A stretch of 6,666 nt of DNA from an uncultured Mesocricetibacter sp. (lineage in GTDB: Bacteria; Pseudomonadota; Gammaproteobacteria; Enterobacterales; Pasteurellaceae): contig CAJPST010000122.1 in the NCBI GenBank assembly GCA_905373425.1, forward strand, positions 1-6,666, written 5' to 3'. The notes beneath the pieces are model-generated. The model searched no databases. It was not told where the DNA came from and saw nothing but the letters and a program-made list of their open reading frames with translations. A program made the translations under genes and the position numbers. Below, in pieces: positions 1 to 6,361 of the stretch (positions within the stretch are counted from its first letter, which is position 1; every line of letters starts with the position of its first letter).

Positions 1-12
1 TATGGAAAATAT

Positions 13-1512
13 ATGAAAACAAAAGGTTTACTTTTAACACTTTCTAGTCTTACGGTTTCAATGTCGGTTTATGCGGATCAGCCACCACCTCCTATGGTAG
101 AGCGCGATCCGGCACAAACTGCGGTAAATGCCGAAGCCGTGGTAAATCGCCAAAGTGTGGAAGAAGGATTACTACGACATCAACAATTATCCCAACAAAC
201 TCAAGCGGACGGACAGGTTATCAAATATACCGGCAAAGAGCTTATGGAAAACCCGGCAATATTGGAAGAACTCTTTGTCGCCGCGTTGGTTTCCGGCAAT
301 AAAAGCGTGCTTCCCGTTTATATTCAATTATATGAACGAGTGCCGAATCATGATAAGTCTCTAATCGAATGGGCAAAAGCAATGCTACAACGCGACGAAG
401 ATTTGAACAAATCCGTGGCTTCTTATCGTTCTCTGTCGTCAAATTTCCCGGATAACAATTATATTCGCTTCCAATTAGCCGAAACCTTATTTTATAACCA
501 AGAATTTGAAGCCGCAAAAAGCCAATTTGAACGTCTGCGTGCCGCGCCTTCAGTACAGCCTCAAGATATTGCAGTATTTGATAAATATATCGAAGCAATC
601 AATAATAAAGATGACTGGAATGTCTCTTTCGGTATGACATTTTTAAACGATAAAAACCTTGCCAACTCAGCCAAACAAGGTACAACAGCAAAATTACCTA
701 ATGGAGCAACTGTAAGTTATAGCTCTCCGCGCCAGGAAGGGAAAGGGCTTTCCGTATGGACTGGCTTAGATAAGCGTTGGAGTCTAAGCAATGGCAAATA
801 TTTGACGTTTGATAGTAATTTGTCGACTAAATATTATTGGGATAATAAACGTTATAACGACGTGAATGCGCATTTAGGATTCGGTGGCGGTTATTCCAAC
901 GCCCGTTTTGATATCAGTTTTGTCCCATATATTGAAAAGCGTTGGTATGGTGGCGGTTTGAGTGAAACGACAGAATCACTAAAACAATATTCTAATACTT
1001 ACGGAGGAGCTGTTTCCACAAGCTATTGGCTCAACCAAAATGTCAGATATTCAGCCTCCTATAACTACGGTTACGAAAAATACGAACGCTTACGTCATCG
1101 TCGTTTATATGACGGAGCAGTACATTCGGTTTCAAACTCAATGATGTATATGCCAAGTGCTCGACAATATTGGTCGATTTCTCTTGATTTCGCCCGTAAA
1201 CATGCACGTGATAAAACCAATGCTTATGAACGTATCGGTACGCGCTTAACTTGGGGGCAAGAATGGCCGTTAGGCATTTCCAGTTCTGCGACTGTTGGTG
1301 TGGCAAAACGTATATACCAGGGTAAAACCTACTTTGGAAAGAGACAAGATAACGATGAATATTCAACCTCTCTTTCCTTATGGCATAAAAAATTCCATTA
1401 TGCCGGTTTTACTCCGCGTATTACTTGGAGCTATACAAAAACCATCAGTAATATCCCGATTTATTCTTACGACAAAAGCCAGGTGTTCTTTGACGTAAAC
1501 AAATCGTTCTAA
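13..1512 (+). CDS. Slam-type outer-membrane translocator (TPR plus DUF560 beta-barrel)
   Basis: The 499-residue product has the layout of a surface lipoprotein assembly modulator (Slam). Residues 1-21 are a Sec signal peptide ending SVYA, with likely cleavage before D22; there is no lipobox cysteine. A proline-rich linker follows (PPPP at 24-27), then a helical TPR-like region at about 75-200 (for example FQLAETLFYNQEFEAAKSQF). Residues about 200-499 are rich in alternating aromatic/polar strands and should form the membrane barrel. The protein ends in phenylalanine (VNKSF), as BAM-assembled barrels do. Known Slam proteins move specific lipoproteins (TbpB, LbpB, fHbp, HpuA) or soluble haem-binding hemophilins across the outer membrane, and the cargo gene is usually adjacent. 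No cargo gene lies downstream, where a convergent housekeeping operon begins, so I infer it lies upstream of the window. The ATG at 13 directly precedes a good signal peptide. The family call is from recognised features, not a search; the substrate is unknown. Confidence 0.85.
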   Translation: MKTKGLLLTLSSLTVSMSVYADQPPPPMVERDPAQTAVNAEAVVNRQSVEEGLLRHQQLSQQTQADGQVIKYTGKELMENPAILEELFVAALVSGNKSVLPVYIQLYERVPNHDKSLIEWAKAMLQRDEDLNKSVASYRSLSSNFPDNNYIRFQLAETLFYNQEFEAAKSQFERLRAAPSVQPQDIAVFDKYIEAINNKDDWNVSFGMTFLNDKNLANSAKQGTTAKLPNGATVSYSSPRQEGKGLSVWTGLDKRWSLSNGKYLTFDSNLSTKYYWDNKRYNDVNAHLGFGGGYSNARFDISFVPYIEKRWYGGGLSETTESLKQYSNTYGGAVSTSYWLNQNVRYSASYNYGYEKYERLRHRRLYDGAVHSVSNSMMYMPSARQYWSISLDFARKHARDKTNAYERIGTRLTWGQEWPLGISSSATVGVAKRIYQGKTYFGKRQDNDEYSTSLSLWHKKFHYAGFTPRITWSYTKTISNIPIYSYDKSQVFFDVNKSF

Positions 1513-1545
1513 ATAGAATAAATCATAAAAACACTAAAAAAATAG

Positions 1546-1554
1546 ACCGCACTT
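1546..1554 (-). repeat. DNA uptake signal sequence core (Hin-type)
   Basis: An exact ACCGCACTT, the complement of AAGTGCGGT. It forms the left arm of the terminator between the Slam gene and ubiI. Read on the minus strand, the core is followed by the AT-rich tracts expected of the extended signal. Confidence 0.92.
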
Positions 1555-1571
1555 TGAGAAATATTCGCTTA

Positions 1572-1580
1572 AAGTGCGGT
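1572..1580 (+). repeat. DNA uptake signal sequence core (Hin-type)
   Basis: An exact AAGTGCGGT preceded by A. It forms the right arm of the terminator and is followed by a T6 tract and a second T-rich patch about one helical turn further on. Confidence 0.92.
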
Positions 1581-1605
1581 CCTTTTTTATGCAGTTTTCA
1601 CTAAA

Positions 1606-2775
1606 TCAAATTTTGAAAGCTTGTTTAATAAACGTTTCTTTCACGATACTCAACCGATTGGTTACCGTTAATCCAACTCCACGTATCCATTTTTTTATCG
1701 GATTATCGCTATGAAACAAATCTTTTAATCCCTGCATAGTAATAAGTAGTTTTATGGCTTCCGTTTTTCTTCGACGTTCGTAATCGCGTAATGCACGATA
1801 CTCTCCAATATCGGAATTGGCATGAAGAATTTTTTCTATTTGTTGAGCAAGATAAGCGGTATCCTGAAATCCAAGATTAACACCTAACCCCGCTAACGGA
1901 TGAATAGTGTGAGCGGCATCACCGATCAGTGCGATTCGCGGTTGTGCAAAATTGCGAGCATAACGTGCTGTGAGCGGGAATGTTTTACGGGACGATACGA
2001 CTTTGCATGAACCTAAGCGACGCTCAAATGCTGCAGCTAGCGCATTGTTAAAAGTCGGTTCATCGCAATGTTGCAGAAACTGCGCCTGTTCCGGAGGCAG
2101 TGACCAAACGATAGAACATAAATTTTCCTGATGTAATGGTAGGAAGGCAAGAATAGTATCAGGAGAGAAAATTTGACGGGCGACATTTTGATGTGCATCA
2201 TCACATTCTACATTACAAACCAAAGCATGATGACCATAGTCACGAAAGACTAATGGGATATCTGCCTGCCGGCGTACCCAGGAGTTAGCTCCGTCGGCAC
2301 CAACAATTAATTTGGCGGAAAGCAATTGCTCATCCTCCAGACAAATTACCGCATTATGTTCACCGATATTAAGCTTCTTTGGCTGAACGGCCAGTATATC
2401 GGCATTGTTTTGTTGTTTTACTTGCTGCCACAATTCATGGCGAATCAAATGATTTTCAACAATATGACCTAATTCCGTTAGCCCCAACGATTGGCCGTTA
2501 AACTCAATGTCAGCAAAGCTATCTTTTTCCCAGACATACATTTGGGTGTAGGGAGTTGCTCGGATTTGTAATAATGATGACCAAACGCCTAATTCTTGCA
2601 ATAATTGCTGACTAGCCAAATTCAGTGCGCTGACTCGATCAGTAATTTGCTCTGTCGGCGTTTGGGGCGGAAAACTTTCAATAACGGCAAGGCGTAGCGG
2701 GCTGTTACGCAAGCTTACGGCTAAAGCGAGCCCTACCATTCCACCGCCAATAATGACTAGATCATAAGTTTTCAT
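1606..2775 (-). CDS. ubiI: UbiI, FAD-dependent 2-octaprenylphenol hydroxylase (VisC)
   Basis: A class A flavoprotein monooxygenase of ubiquinone synthesis; UbiI (formerly VisC) hydroxylates C5 of 2-octaprenylphenol. Counted from the ATG at 2775 (389 residues), it shows the N-terminal GGGMVG dinucleotide fold (10-15), the GADGANSW segment (159-166) and the C-terminal IGDAAHTIHPLAG segment (about 284-296) that binds the flavin ribityl. Stretches such as KDSF, LGHIVEN and FLPL-CSIVWSL resemble E. coli UbiI much more than UbiF or UbiH. One oddity is LAGLGVNLG where E. coli has LAGQGVNLG. I chose the ATG start because AGGGTGG lies 8 nt upstream, 2 nt separate it from the ubiH stop, and it puts the Rossmann strand at the usual distance. 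A GTG at 2787 would add MDLT and overlap ubiH. Last gene of the operon, ending at the shared terminator. Confidence 0.93.
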   Translation of the reverse strand: MKTYDLVIIGGGMVGLALAVSLRNSPLRLAVIESFPPQTPTEQITDRVSALNLASQQLLQELGVWSSLLQIRATPYTQMYVWEKDSFADIEFNGQSLGLTELGHIVENHLIRHELWQQVKQQNNADILAVQPKKLNIGEHNAVICLEDEQLLSAKLIVGADGANSWVRRQADIPLVFRDYGHHALVCNVECDDAHQNVARQIFSPDTILAFLPLHQENLCSIVWSLPPEQAQFLQHCDEPTFNNALAAAFERRLGSCKVVSSRKTFPLTARYARNFAQPRIALIGDAAHTIHPLAGLGVNLGFQDTAYLAQQIEKILHANSDIGEYRALRDYERRRKTEAIKLLITMQGLKDLFHSDNPIKKWIRGVGLTVTNRLSIVKETFIKQAFKI

Positions 2776-2777
2776 TG

Positions 2778-3971
2778 TTAAATCCACCCTAAAGTCGGTT
2801 TGGCAAAATATTGCCGTAGCATAGAAGATTGAGCCAATGCCATTAACCCAAGGTTTCGTCCGATTTGCAACGGTAATAAATTATTGGCGAATATCGTCAG
2901 CAGACCGTCGGTTAATTGAATCATCTGCTTCTGATCCGCTTTCCGCTTATTTTCGTATTGTTGCAATAACGCATCATCGCCGATTTCTTGTTGTTGCAAA
3001 TAGGCATAACTGAGGATATTGGCTAACGTCATCACATCACGAATGCCTAAATTAAATCCTTGTCCTGCAATCGGATGCAAGGTTTGGGCGGCGTTACCAA
3101 TTAGCACAGTACGCGCTTGAACGTGTTGAGCCGCACGTGATAAGGTTAATGGATAAGCAAACCGTTGGCCACAACGCTGAAAGCGCCCTAATCGCCAGCC
3201 AAATTGTTGCTGTAAGCGAGTTAAGAAAGTACTTTCATCTGCCTGTAACAGTTCATCGGCATGGCGAACACACCATACTAGAGATATCAGATTATCTTTC
3301 ATCGGCAACAATGCCAGTGGACCTTCCGTGGTGAATCGTTCAAAAGCGCGGTTTTGATGAGGTTGTTGTGTTTGTACGTTAGCAATAATCGCTGTTTGCC
3401 CATAGTCATGTAGCATTTCTTGTGAAATATTGACCGCACTTGCCACTTCTGACTTTGTACCGTCTGCCCCGATGAGCAACTGCGCGGTTAAAGTGCGGTC
3501 ATTTTTTAACGAGATTTTTACGCCATCTTGCGAACGCTCAATATGTGCAATTTCGACAGGGCATAAATAATCAATATTATCAGATTGTTCAACGGCTTGC
3601 AGTAGAATTTGCCCGACTTGTTGTAGCTCTATTACAGCACCAAGTTGTTGCAAGTGAAATTCCCGTGCGGAAAATTCAACAATGCCACTATGTCCTTTAT
3701 CAGAAACATGAATCTGTTCGATATGTGTGCTAAATGGTTGAATCTTTTGCCATAAATTTTGGCCATCAGGCAAAATGATTTGGGCAAATTTTTGGCAACT
3801 ACCATCGGATAACGCAATACAACGTGCATCAAAACCGCTTTGTTGGTGTTGCTTTACCGGCTGCCTTTCCAACACTGCAATTTTCATTTTACCGTTAGTG
3901 AACGCACTTAATGCAAGGGCAAGGGTTGTTCCTGTCATGGCCCCGCCGACAATAACAATGTCGTAATTCAT
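2778..3971 (-). CDS. ubiH: UbiH, FAD-dependent 2-octaprenyl-6-methoxyphenol hydroxylase
   Basis: Flavin monooxygenase for C1 hydroxylation of 2-octaprenyl-6-methoxyphenol in ubiquinone synthesis, normally acting within the soluble Ubi complex. The 397-residue product has an N-terminal fold GGAMTG (9-14), in which the middle conserved glycine of GxGxxG is alanine. It continues with FDARCIAL around Arg50, GADGT (168-172) and IGNAAQTLHPIAGQGFNLG (from about 291). The GNAAQ wording, instead of GDAAH, is typical of UbiH and separates it from UbiI. RAFERFTTEGPLALLPM and the C-terminal TLGWI also match E. coli UbiH. The ATG at 3971 shares one base with the pepP stop (TGATG), suggesting translational coupling; a GTG at 3974 would add only one residue. 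No strong Shine-Dalgarno is seen. Two uptake signals lie inside the gene. Confidence 0.95.
   Translation of the reverse strand: MNYDIVIVGGAMTGTTLALALSAFTNGKMKIAVLERQPVKQHQQSGFDARCIALSDGSCQKFAQIILPDGQNLWQKIQPFSTHIEQIHVSDKGHSGIVEFSAREFHLQQLGAVIELQQVGQILLQAVEQSDNIDYLCPVEIAHIERSQDGVKISLKNDRTLTAQLLIGADGTKSEVASAVNISQEMLHDYGQTAIIANVQTQQPHQNRAFERFTTEGPLALLPMKDNLISLVWCVRHADELLQADESTFLTRLQQQFGWRLGRFQRCGQRFAYPLTLSRAAQHVQARTVLIGNAAQTLHPIAGQGFNLGIRDVMTLANILSYAYLQQQEIGDDALLQQYENKRKADQKQMIQLTDGLLTIFANNLLPLQIGRNLGLMALAQSSMLRQYFAKPTLGWI
2784..2790 (-). promoter_or_regulatory. Ribosome binding site of ubiI
   Basis: AGGGTGG on the minus strand, inside the last codons of ubiH and 8 nt before the ATG at 2775. 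It supports that ATG over the GTG at 2787, which lies within this motif. Confidence 0.65.
3433..3441 (-). repeat. DNA uptake signal sequence core inside ubiH
   Basis: An exact ACCGCACTT on the plus strand. In the gene it reads AAGTGCGGT and encodes part of the residues ASAV near residue 179. It is followed on the minus strand by an AT-rich tract. Confidence 0.9.
3491..3499 (+). repeat. DNA uptake signal sequence core inside ubiH, full extended match
   Basis: An exact AAGTGCGGT preceded by A. It is followed by C, A, six T, a 6-base spacer, then A and five T, a complete fit to the extended Haemophilus signal with two phased AT tracts. In ubiH it encodes D-R-T-L (158-161), just before the GADGT motif. 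Confidence 0.93.
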
Positions 3972-5296
3972 CACGAACCCGCCATCAAATGTTCAATATC
4001 ATCAATCTCTTTCGGCACGGCACTCGTCAGATTCTTGTTGCCGTATTCGGTAATAAGAATATTATCTTCAATACGCACGCCGATCCCTTTATATTGTGGC
4101 GGAACATCAGCATTCTTGGTGATATAAAGTCCCGGTTCGACAGTCAGCACCATGCCGATTTGTAATGGGCGATCACGTAGTTTGCTATTGCGATCGCCGT
4201 TCTGAACGCTTTCACTATAGCTGCCTACATCGTGTACATCTAAACCAAGCCAGTGCCCCAAACCATGCATATAGAATTCTCGATACGCATTATTTTTAAT
4301 CAATGCTTCCGCTTCACCGCGTAAAATACCCAACCGTATCAGCCCTTCTACTTGTATCCGAATGACTTCATCATTAGCTTGTTGAATAGAATTACCCGCC
4401 ACCAGCAATTCAATTGCCCGTTTTTGTGCTTGTAGTACAATTTCATAAATTTCACGTTGTGGTTGGGTGAATTTTCCATTAATGGGAAAAGTGCGAGTAA
4501 TATCGCCCGCATACATAGCAAATTCGCAACCGGCATCAATCAACACCAAATCGCCGTCCTGTAACGACTGATTATTCTCCGTATAATGTAGAATGCAGGC
4601 GTTATCTCCCCCAGCGACAATAGTGTTATAAGCGGAGAAACGTGCGCCGAAGCGGTTGAATTCGTGCAGAATTTCGCTTTCGATTTCGTATTCCAAGCGA
4701 TTAGGGCGAGTTCGTTTCATCGCTCGGATATGAGCTAAAGCGGAAATCTGCCCTGCTTGTTGTATTAGAGCAATCTCAGCGGCAGATTTGAACAAGCGCA
4801 TTTCATCAAGCAACGGACGCCAATCAAAAACTTGCTTGAAACCATTCAAATGTTCGGCGAGCAGAGACTGCCCCCAATGTTGATGCTCCGGCGCATAATA
4901 AAGTGCGGTCAGATTTTTTGTCGTTTTTGCAAACTCCGTTTTAAAGTCATCAATGGAATAAGCTTGATCCAATAACAGCTTATCTGGAGCAGCGTCGACA
5001 CCCAAACGGCGGCCGTTCCAAGTTTCCATTAGCGGATCAGATGGACGTAGAAAAATAATCGTCTGCAATTCATTGTGGGTTTTCAGTAGCAAAAGGGCGG
5101 AATCCGGCTCATTAAAACCCGTCAAATACCAAAAATAGCTGTCTTGCCGAAAAGGGTAGCAACAATCGTTGTTACGGATTTTTTCCGTTGCGGAGAACAA
5201 AACCAATGCGGAATTATCCTGCATTTGAGTGGCTAATTTTGCCCGCCGTTCGACAAACTCTTGTTGCGGTATAGCGGCTGCATAGGTTAAATCCAT
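3971..5296 (-). CDS. pepP: PepP, Xaa-Pro aminopeptidase P
   Basis: A cytoplasmic dimanganese peptidase that removes N-terminal residues preceding proline. It is 441 residues, the same length as E. coli PepP. Residues 1 to about 170 form the aminopeptidase P N-terminal domain (YPFRQDSYFWYLTGFNEP from 47). The rest is the pita-bread catalytic domain, with all five expected metal ligands visible: D254 (LIDAG), D265 (GDITR), H348 (HGLGHWLG), E387 (VEPG) and E410 (RIED). H344, H355 and R408 also match active-site residues. Between H355 and E387 the loop is about ten residues longer than in E. coli (SESVQNGDRNSKLRDRP region). The ATG start has AAGGA 9 nt upstream. Second gene of the operon, 12 nt after ygfB and overlapping ubiH by one base. 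Confidence 0.97.
   Translation of the reverse strand: MDLTYAAAIPQQEFVERRAKLATQMQDNSALVLFSATEKIRNNDCCYPFRQDSYFWYLTGFNEPDSALLLLKTHNELQTIIFLRPSDPLMETWNGRRLGVDAAPDKLLLDQAYSIDDFKTEFAKTTKNLTALYYAPEHQHWGQSLLAEHLNGFKQVFDWRPLLDEMRLFKSAAEIALIQQAGQISALAHIRAMKRTRPNRLEYEIESEILHEFNRFGARFSAYNTIVAGGDNACILHYTENNQSLQDGDLVLIDAGCEFAMYAGDITRTFPINGKFTQPQREIYEIVLQAQKRAIELLVAGNSIQQANDEVIRIQVEGLIRLGILRGEAEALIKNNAYREFYMHGLGHWLGLDVHDVGSYSESVQNGDRNSKLRDRPLQIGMVLTVEPGLYITKNADVPPQYKGIGVRIEDNILITEYGNKNLTSAVPKEIDDIEHLMAGS
4901..4909 (+). repeat. DNA uptake signal sequence core inside pepP
   Basis: An exact AAGTGCGGT preceded by A and followed by two T-rich tracts in near-consensus spacing. On the coding strand it reads through the residues LTAL of PepP (about 129-132), in the less conserved N-terminal domain. 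Confidence 0.9.
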
Positions 5297-5305
5297 CAGC
5301 TTCTT

Positions 5306-5311
5306 TCCTTA
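5306..5311 (-). promoter_or_regulatory. Ribosome binding site of pepP overlapping the ygfB stop
   Basis: The minus strand reads TAAGGA, so the ygfB stop codon TAA (5311-5309) is part of the AAGGA Shine-Dalgarno of pepP. The spacing to the ATG at 5296 is 9 nt. Ribosomes finishing ygfB will therefore cover the pepP initiation site. Confidence 0.75.
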
Positions 5312-5851
5312 ATGTAATACGGGTTTTTCTTTAACGAGCGGGCGGAAATGAGTATAAAATAATGCTGCGATGGTGCGGACGTATTCAATAATTTCTTCCA
5401 GCGCTTCGCTCAGCTCTTCTCGGTCGTCCTCTTCATCATAACCAAGTTGACAAATATCGTTTAAATCATTTACCGCTTCACCGATTTCACCTTTTTCTTT
5501 ATCTAAATCCGGTCGGGTTAAGCCTAAACCAAGCAGAAAATGATGCGTCCATTCAGACAACGCGTCCGCCTGCCTGAAGACATCATCCTCTTCAGGTAGC
5601 CATAATTCAAAATTAAAACCGTCAATGTCGGCTAAAGTACGGTGGATTTTTTCATAGATTTCCGTTATTTCTTTAAGTAACGCGGTCGGATAGGCATGAT
5701 TATCGTTAGTGAACTGATAAAGCAGAGGTTGCCAACTTTGATCATGAATCCCTCCGCACGCCAAACCACTCAAAAAGCCGTGCAATTCGGCGGAAGATAA
5801 CGGGATATTTGCGCTTTTTAGTTGTTGTTGAAATTCCGAATAAGATGTCAT
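5309..5851 (-). CDS. ygfB: YgfB, UPF0149 family protein
   Basis: A 180-residue cytoplasmic, mostly helical, acidic protein of the UPF0149/YgfB family; E. coli YgfB is about 192 residues and the H. influenzae homologue has a crystal structure. Family signatures are visible in order: AELHGFLSGLACGG (21-34), a DGF-F-L-LPEEDD segment (77-90), HHFLLGLG (103-110), GEIGEAVNDLNDICQLGY (121-138) and an acidic helix EELSEALEEIIEYVR (145-159), ending in LH as in E. coli. There are no catalytic residues and the biochemical role is not settled. In Pseudomonas aeruginosa YgfB acts as a regulator through AlpA, which need not apply here. The start has AAGGAT about 10 nt upstream (5867-5862). First gene of the operon, divergent from zapA, as is usual for this family. 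Confidence 0.95.
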   Translation of the reverse strand: MTSYSEFQQQLKSANIPLSSAELHGFLSGLACGGIHDQSWQPLLYQFTNDNHAYPTALLKEITEIYEKIHRTLADIDGFNFELWLPEEDDVFRQADALSEWTHHFLLGLGLTRPDLDKEKGEIGEAVNDLNDICQLGYDEEDDREELSEALEEIIEYVRTIAALFYTHFRPLVKEKPVLH

Positions 5852-5961
5852 ATTGATATTTATCCTTAGTGAATATGGATTTATTCTAACAGATTATCGG
5901 TAGCGAAAATATTTCTGTATGGCATAATAATCTAAAATTTTTATGATTGGTGGTTGTGAAC
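5852..5961. promoter_or_regulatory. Divergent promoter region between ygfB and zapA
   Basis: This 110-bp AT-rich gap separates head-to-head genes, so it must carry the promoter of the minus-strand ygfB-pepP-ubiH-ubiI operon and probably one for zapA. Possible -10 boxes are TAGAAT (5888-5883) or GATAAT (5898-5893) on the minus strand and CATAAT (5924-5929) on the plus strand. None has a convincing -35 at the right distance, so the exact promoters are unresolved. The ygfB ribosome site AAGGAT and the zapA site GGTGG (5949-5953) lie at the two ends. Confidence 0.5.
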
Positions 5962-6285
5962 ATGTCATCTAAATTAATTGAATTAACTTTTCTTGGACAG
6001 GTTTTGCGTTTGAATTGTCCGGAAGAGCAACATGAGACGTTACGTGAAGCAGCAAAAGAGTTAGATGCGCGAGTCACGGAAATGAAAGAACGCACCGGTA
6101 TTTTACAGGTGGACAAAGCGTTGGCGATTGTCGCATTAAATCTGAATTTTGAGTTAATGCAAGAGAAAGAAAAAACCGAGCGAACAGAGAATGTGCTGAA
6201 AACACAAATTCGACAACTGACAGAATCTTTGGAAAGTTTGGCGGATAGTGCAACAAATCAGCAAACAACTTACGAAATTCAATAA
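5962..6285 (+). CDS. zapA: ZapA, FtsZ-ring-associated cell division protein
   Basis: A 107-residue cytoplasmic protein; the family binds FtsZ and cross-links its filaments at midcell as a tetramer. An N-terminal globular head (IELTFLGQVLRLNCPEEQ, then LREAAKELDARVTEMKERT, about residues 6-45) precedes ALAIVALNLNFELMQEKEKTE and a long charged helix to about residue 95 with heptad character, the expected coiled coil. E. coli ZapA is 109 residues with the same arrangement and matching phrases (LNCP, KERT, ALN--EL-QEK). The ATG at 5962 has GGTGG 8 nt upstream and gives the usual family start; an in-frame TTG at 5947 would add five residues without a ribosome site. It is followed by ssrS and fau on the same strand with no obvious terminator between. 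Confidence 0.94.
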   Translation: MSSKLIELTFLGQVLRLNCPEEQHETLREAAKELDARVTEMKERTGILQVDKALAIVALNLNFELMQEKEKTERTENVLKTQIRQLTESLESLADSATNQQTTYEIQ

Positions 6286-6321
6286 ATGTGGTCTAAACAG
6301 AGGAATTATATAAATTAATAC

Positions 6322-6353
6322 TGGTCAATATGGGCAATTTGCGCTAGTATAAA
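6322..6353 (+). promoter_or_regulatory. Candidate sigma-70 promoter of ssrS
   Basis: TATAAA (6348-6353) lies about 8 nt before the inferred 6S RNA start and overlaps TAGTAT (6345-6350). TGGTCA (6322-6327) is a 4/6 match to the -35 box, 17 nt from the TAGTAT option and 20 nt from TATAAA. The -10 is plausible and the -35 is weak; placement relies mainly on where the RNA begins. Confidence 0.45.
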
Positions 6354-6361
6354 TTTAAAAG

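Larger units (their letters stand above)
1536..1588. terminator. Bidirectional intrinsic terminator made of inverted uptake signals
   Basis: GACCGCACTTT (1545-1555) pairs perfectly with AAAGTGCGGTC (1571-1581). Three more inner pairs, one of them G-T, give a stem of about 14 bp with a 9-nt loop. Six T residues (1583-1588) follow on the plus strand. Seven A residues (1536-1542) precede the stem, giving a T tract on the minus strand. It lies between the convergent stop codons of the Slam gene and ubiI and should end both transcripts. Confidence 0.9.

Noticed and set aside
1043..1366. Open frame of 107 codons antisense to the Slam gene
   Set aside because: It lies wholly inside a convincing barrel-coding frame, and its translation has no recognisable domain.
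2776..2787. GTG start of ubiI at 2787 adding MDLT
   Set aside because: The GTG lies within the AGGGTGG ribosome site, overlaps ubiH and lengthens the N-terminus beyond the family norm; the ATG at 2775 is well placed.
3432..3500. Intragenic terminator for ubiH mRNA from the inverted signals
   Set aside because: The loop is 49 nt and no T tract follows the hairpin in the ubiH direction, so premature termination is not supported.
2778..5296. Shared TGGATTTAAC word at the pepP start and at the ubiH/ubiI junction as a regulatory repeat
   Set aside because: Only about ten bases match, the word falls at different places relative to the start codons, and no third copy is seen; coincidence is sufficient.
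5635..5643. AAGTACGGT in ygfB as a further uptake signal
   Set aside because: It has one mismatch in the invariant core; listed only as a near miss, like AACGCACTT at 3901-3909 and AAGCGCGGT at 3344-3352 in ubiH.
5947..5961. TTG start of zapA at 5947
   Set aside because: There is no ribosome site before it, and the ATG at 5962 has GGTGG at 8 nt and gives the usual ZapA length.
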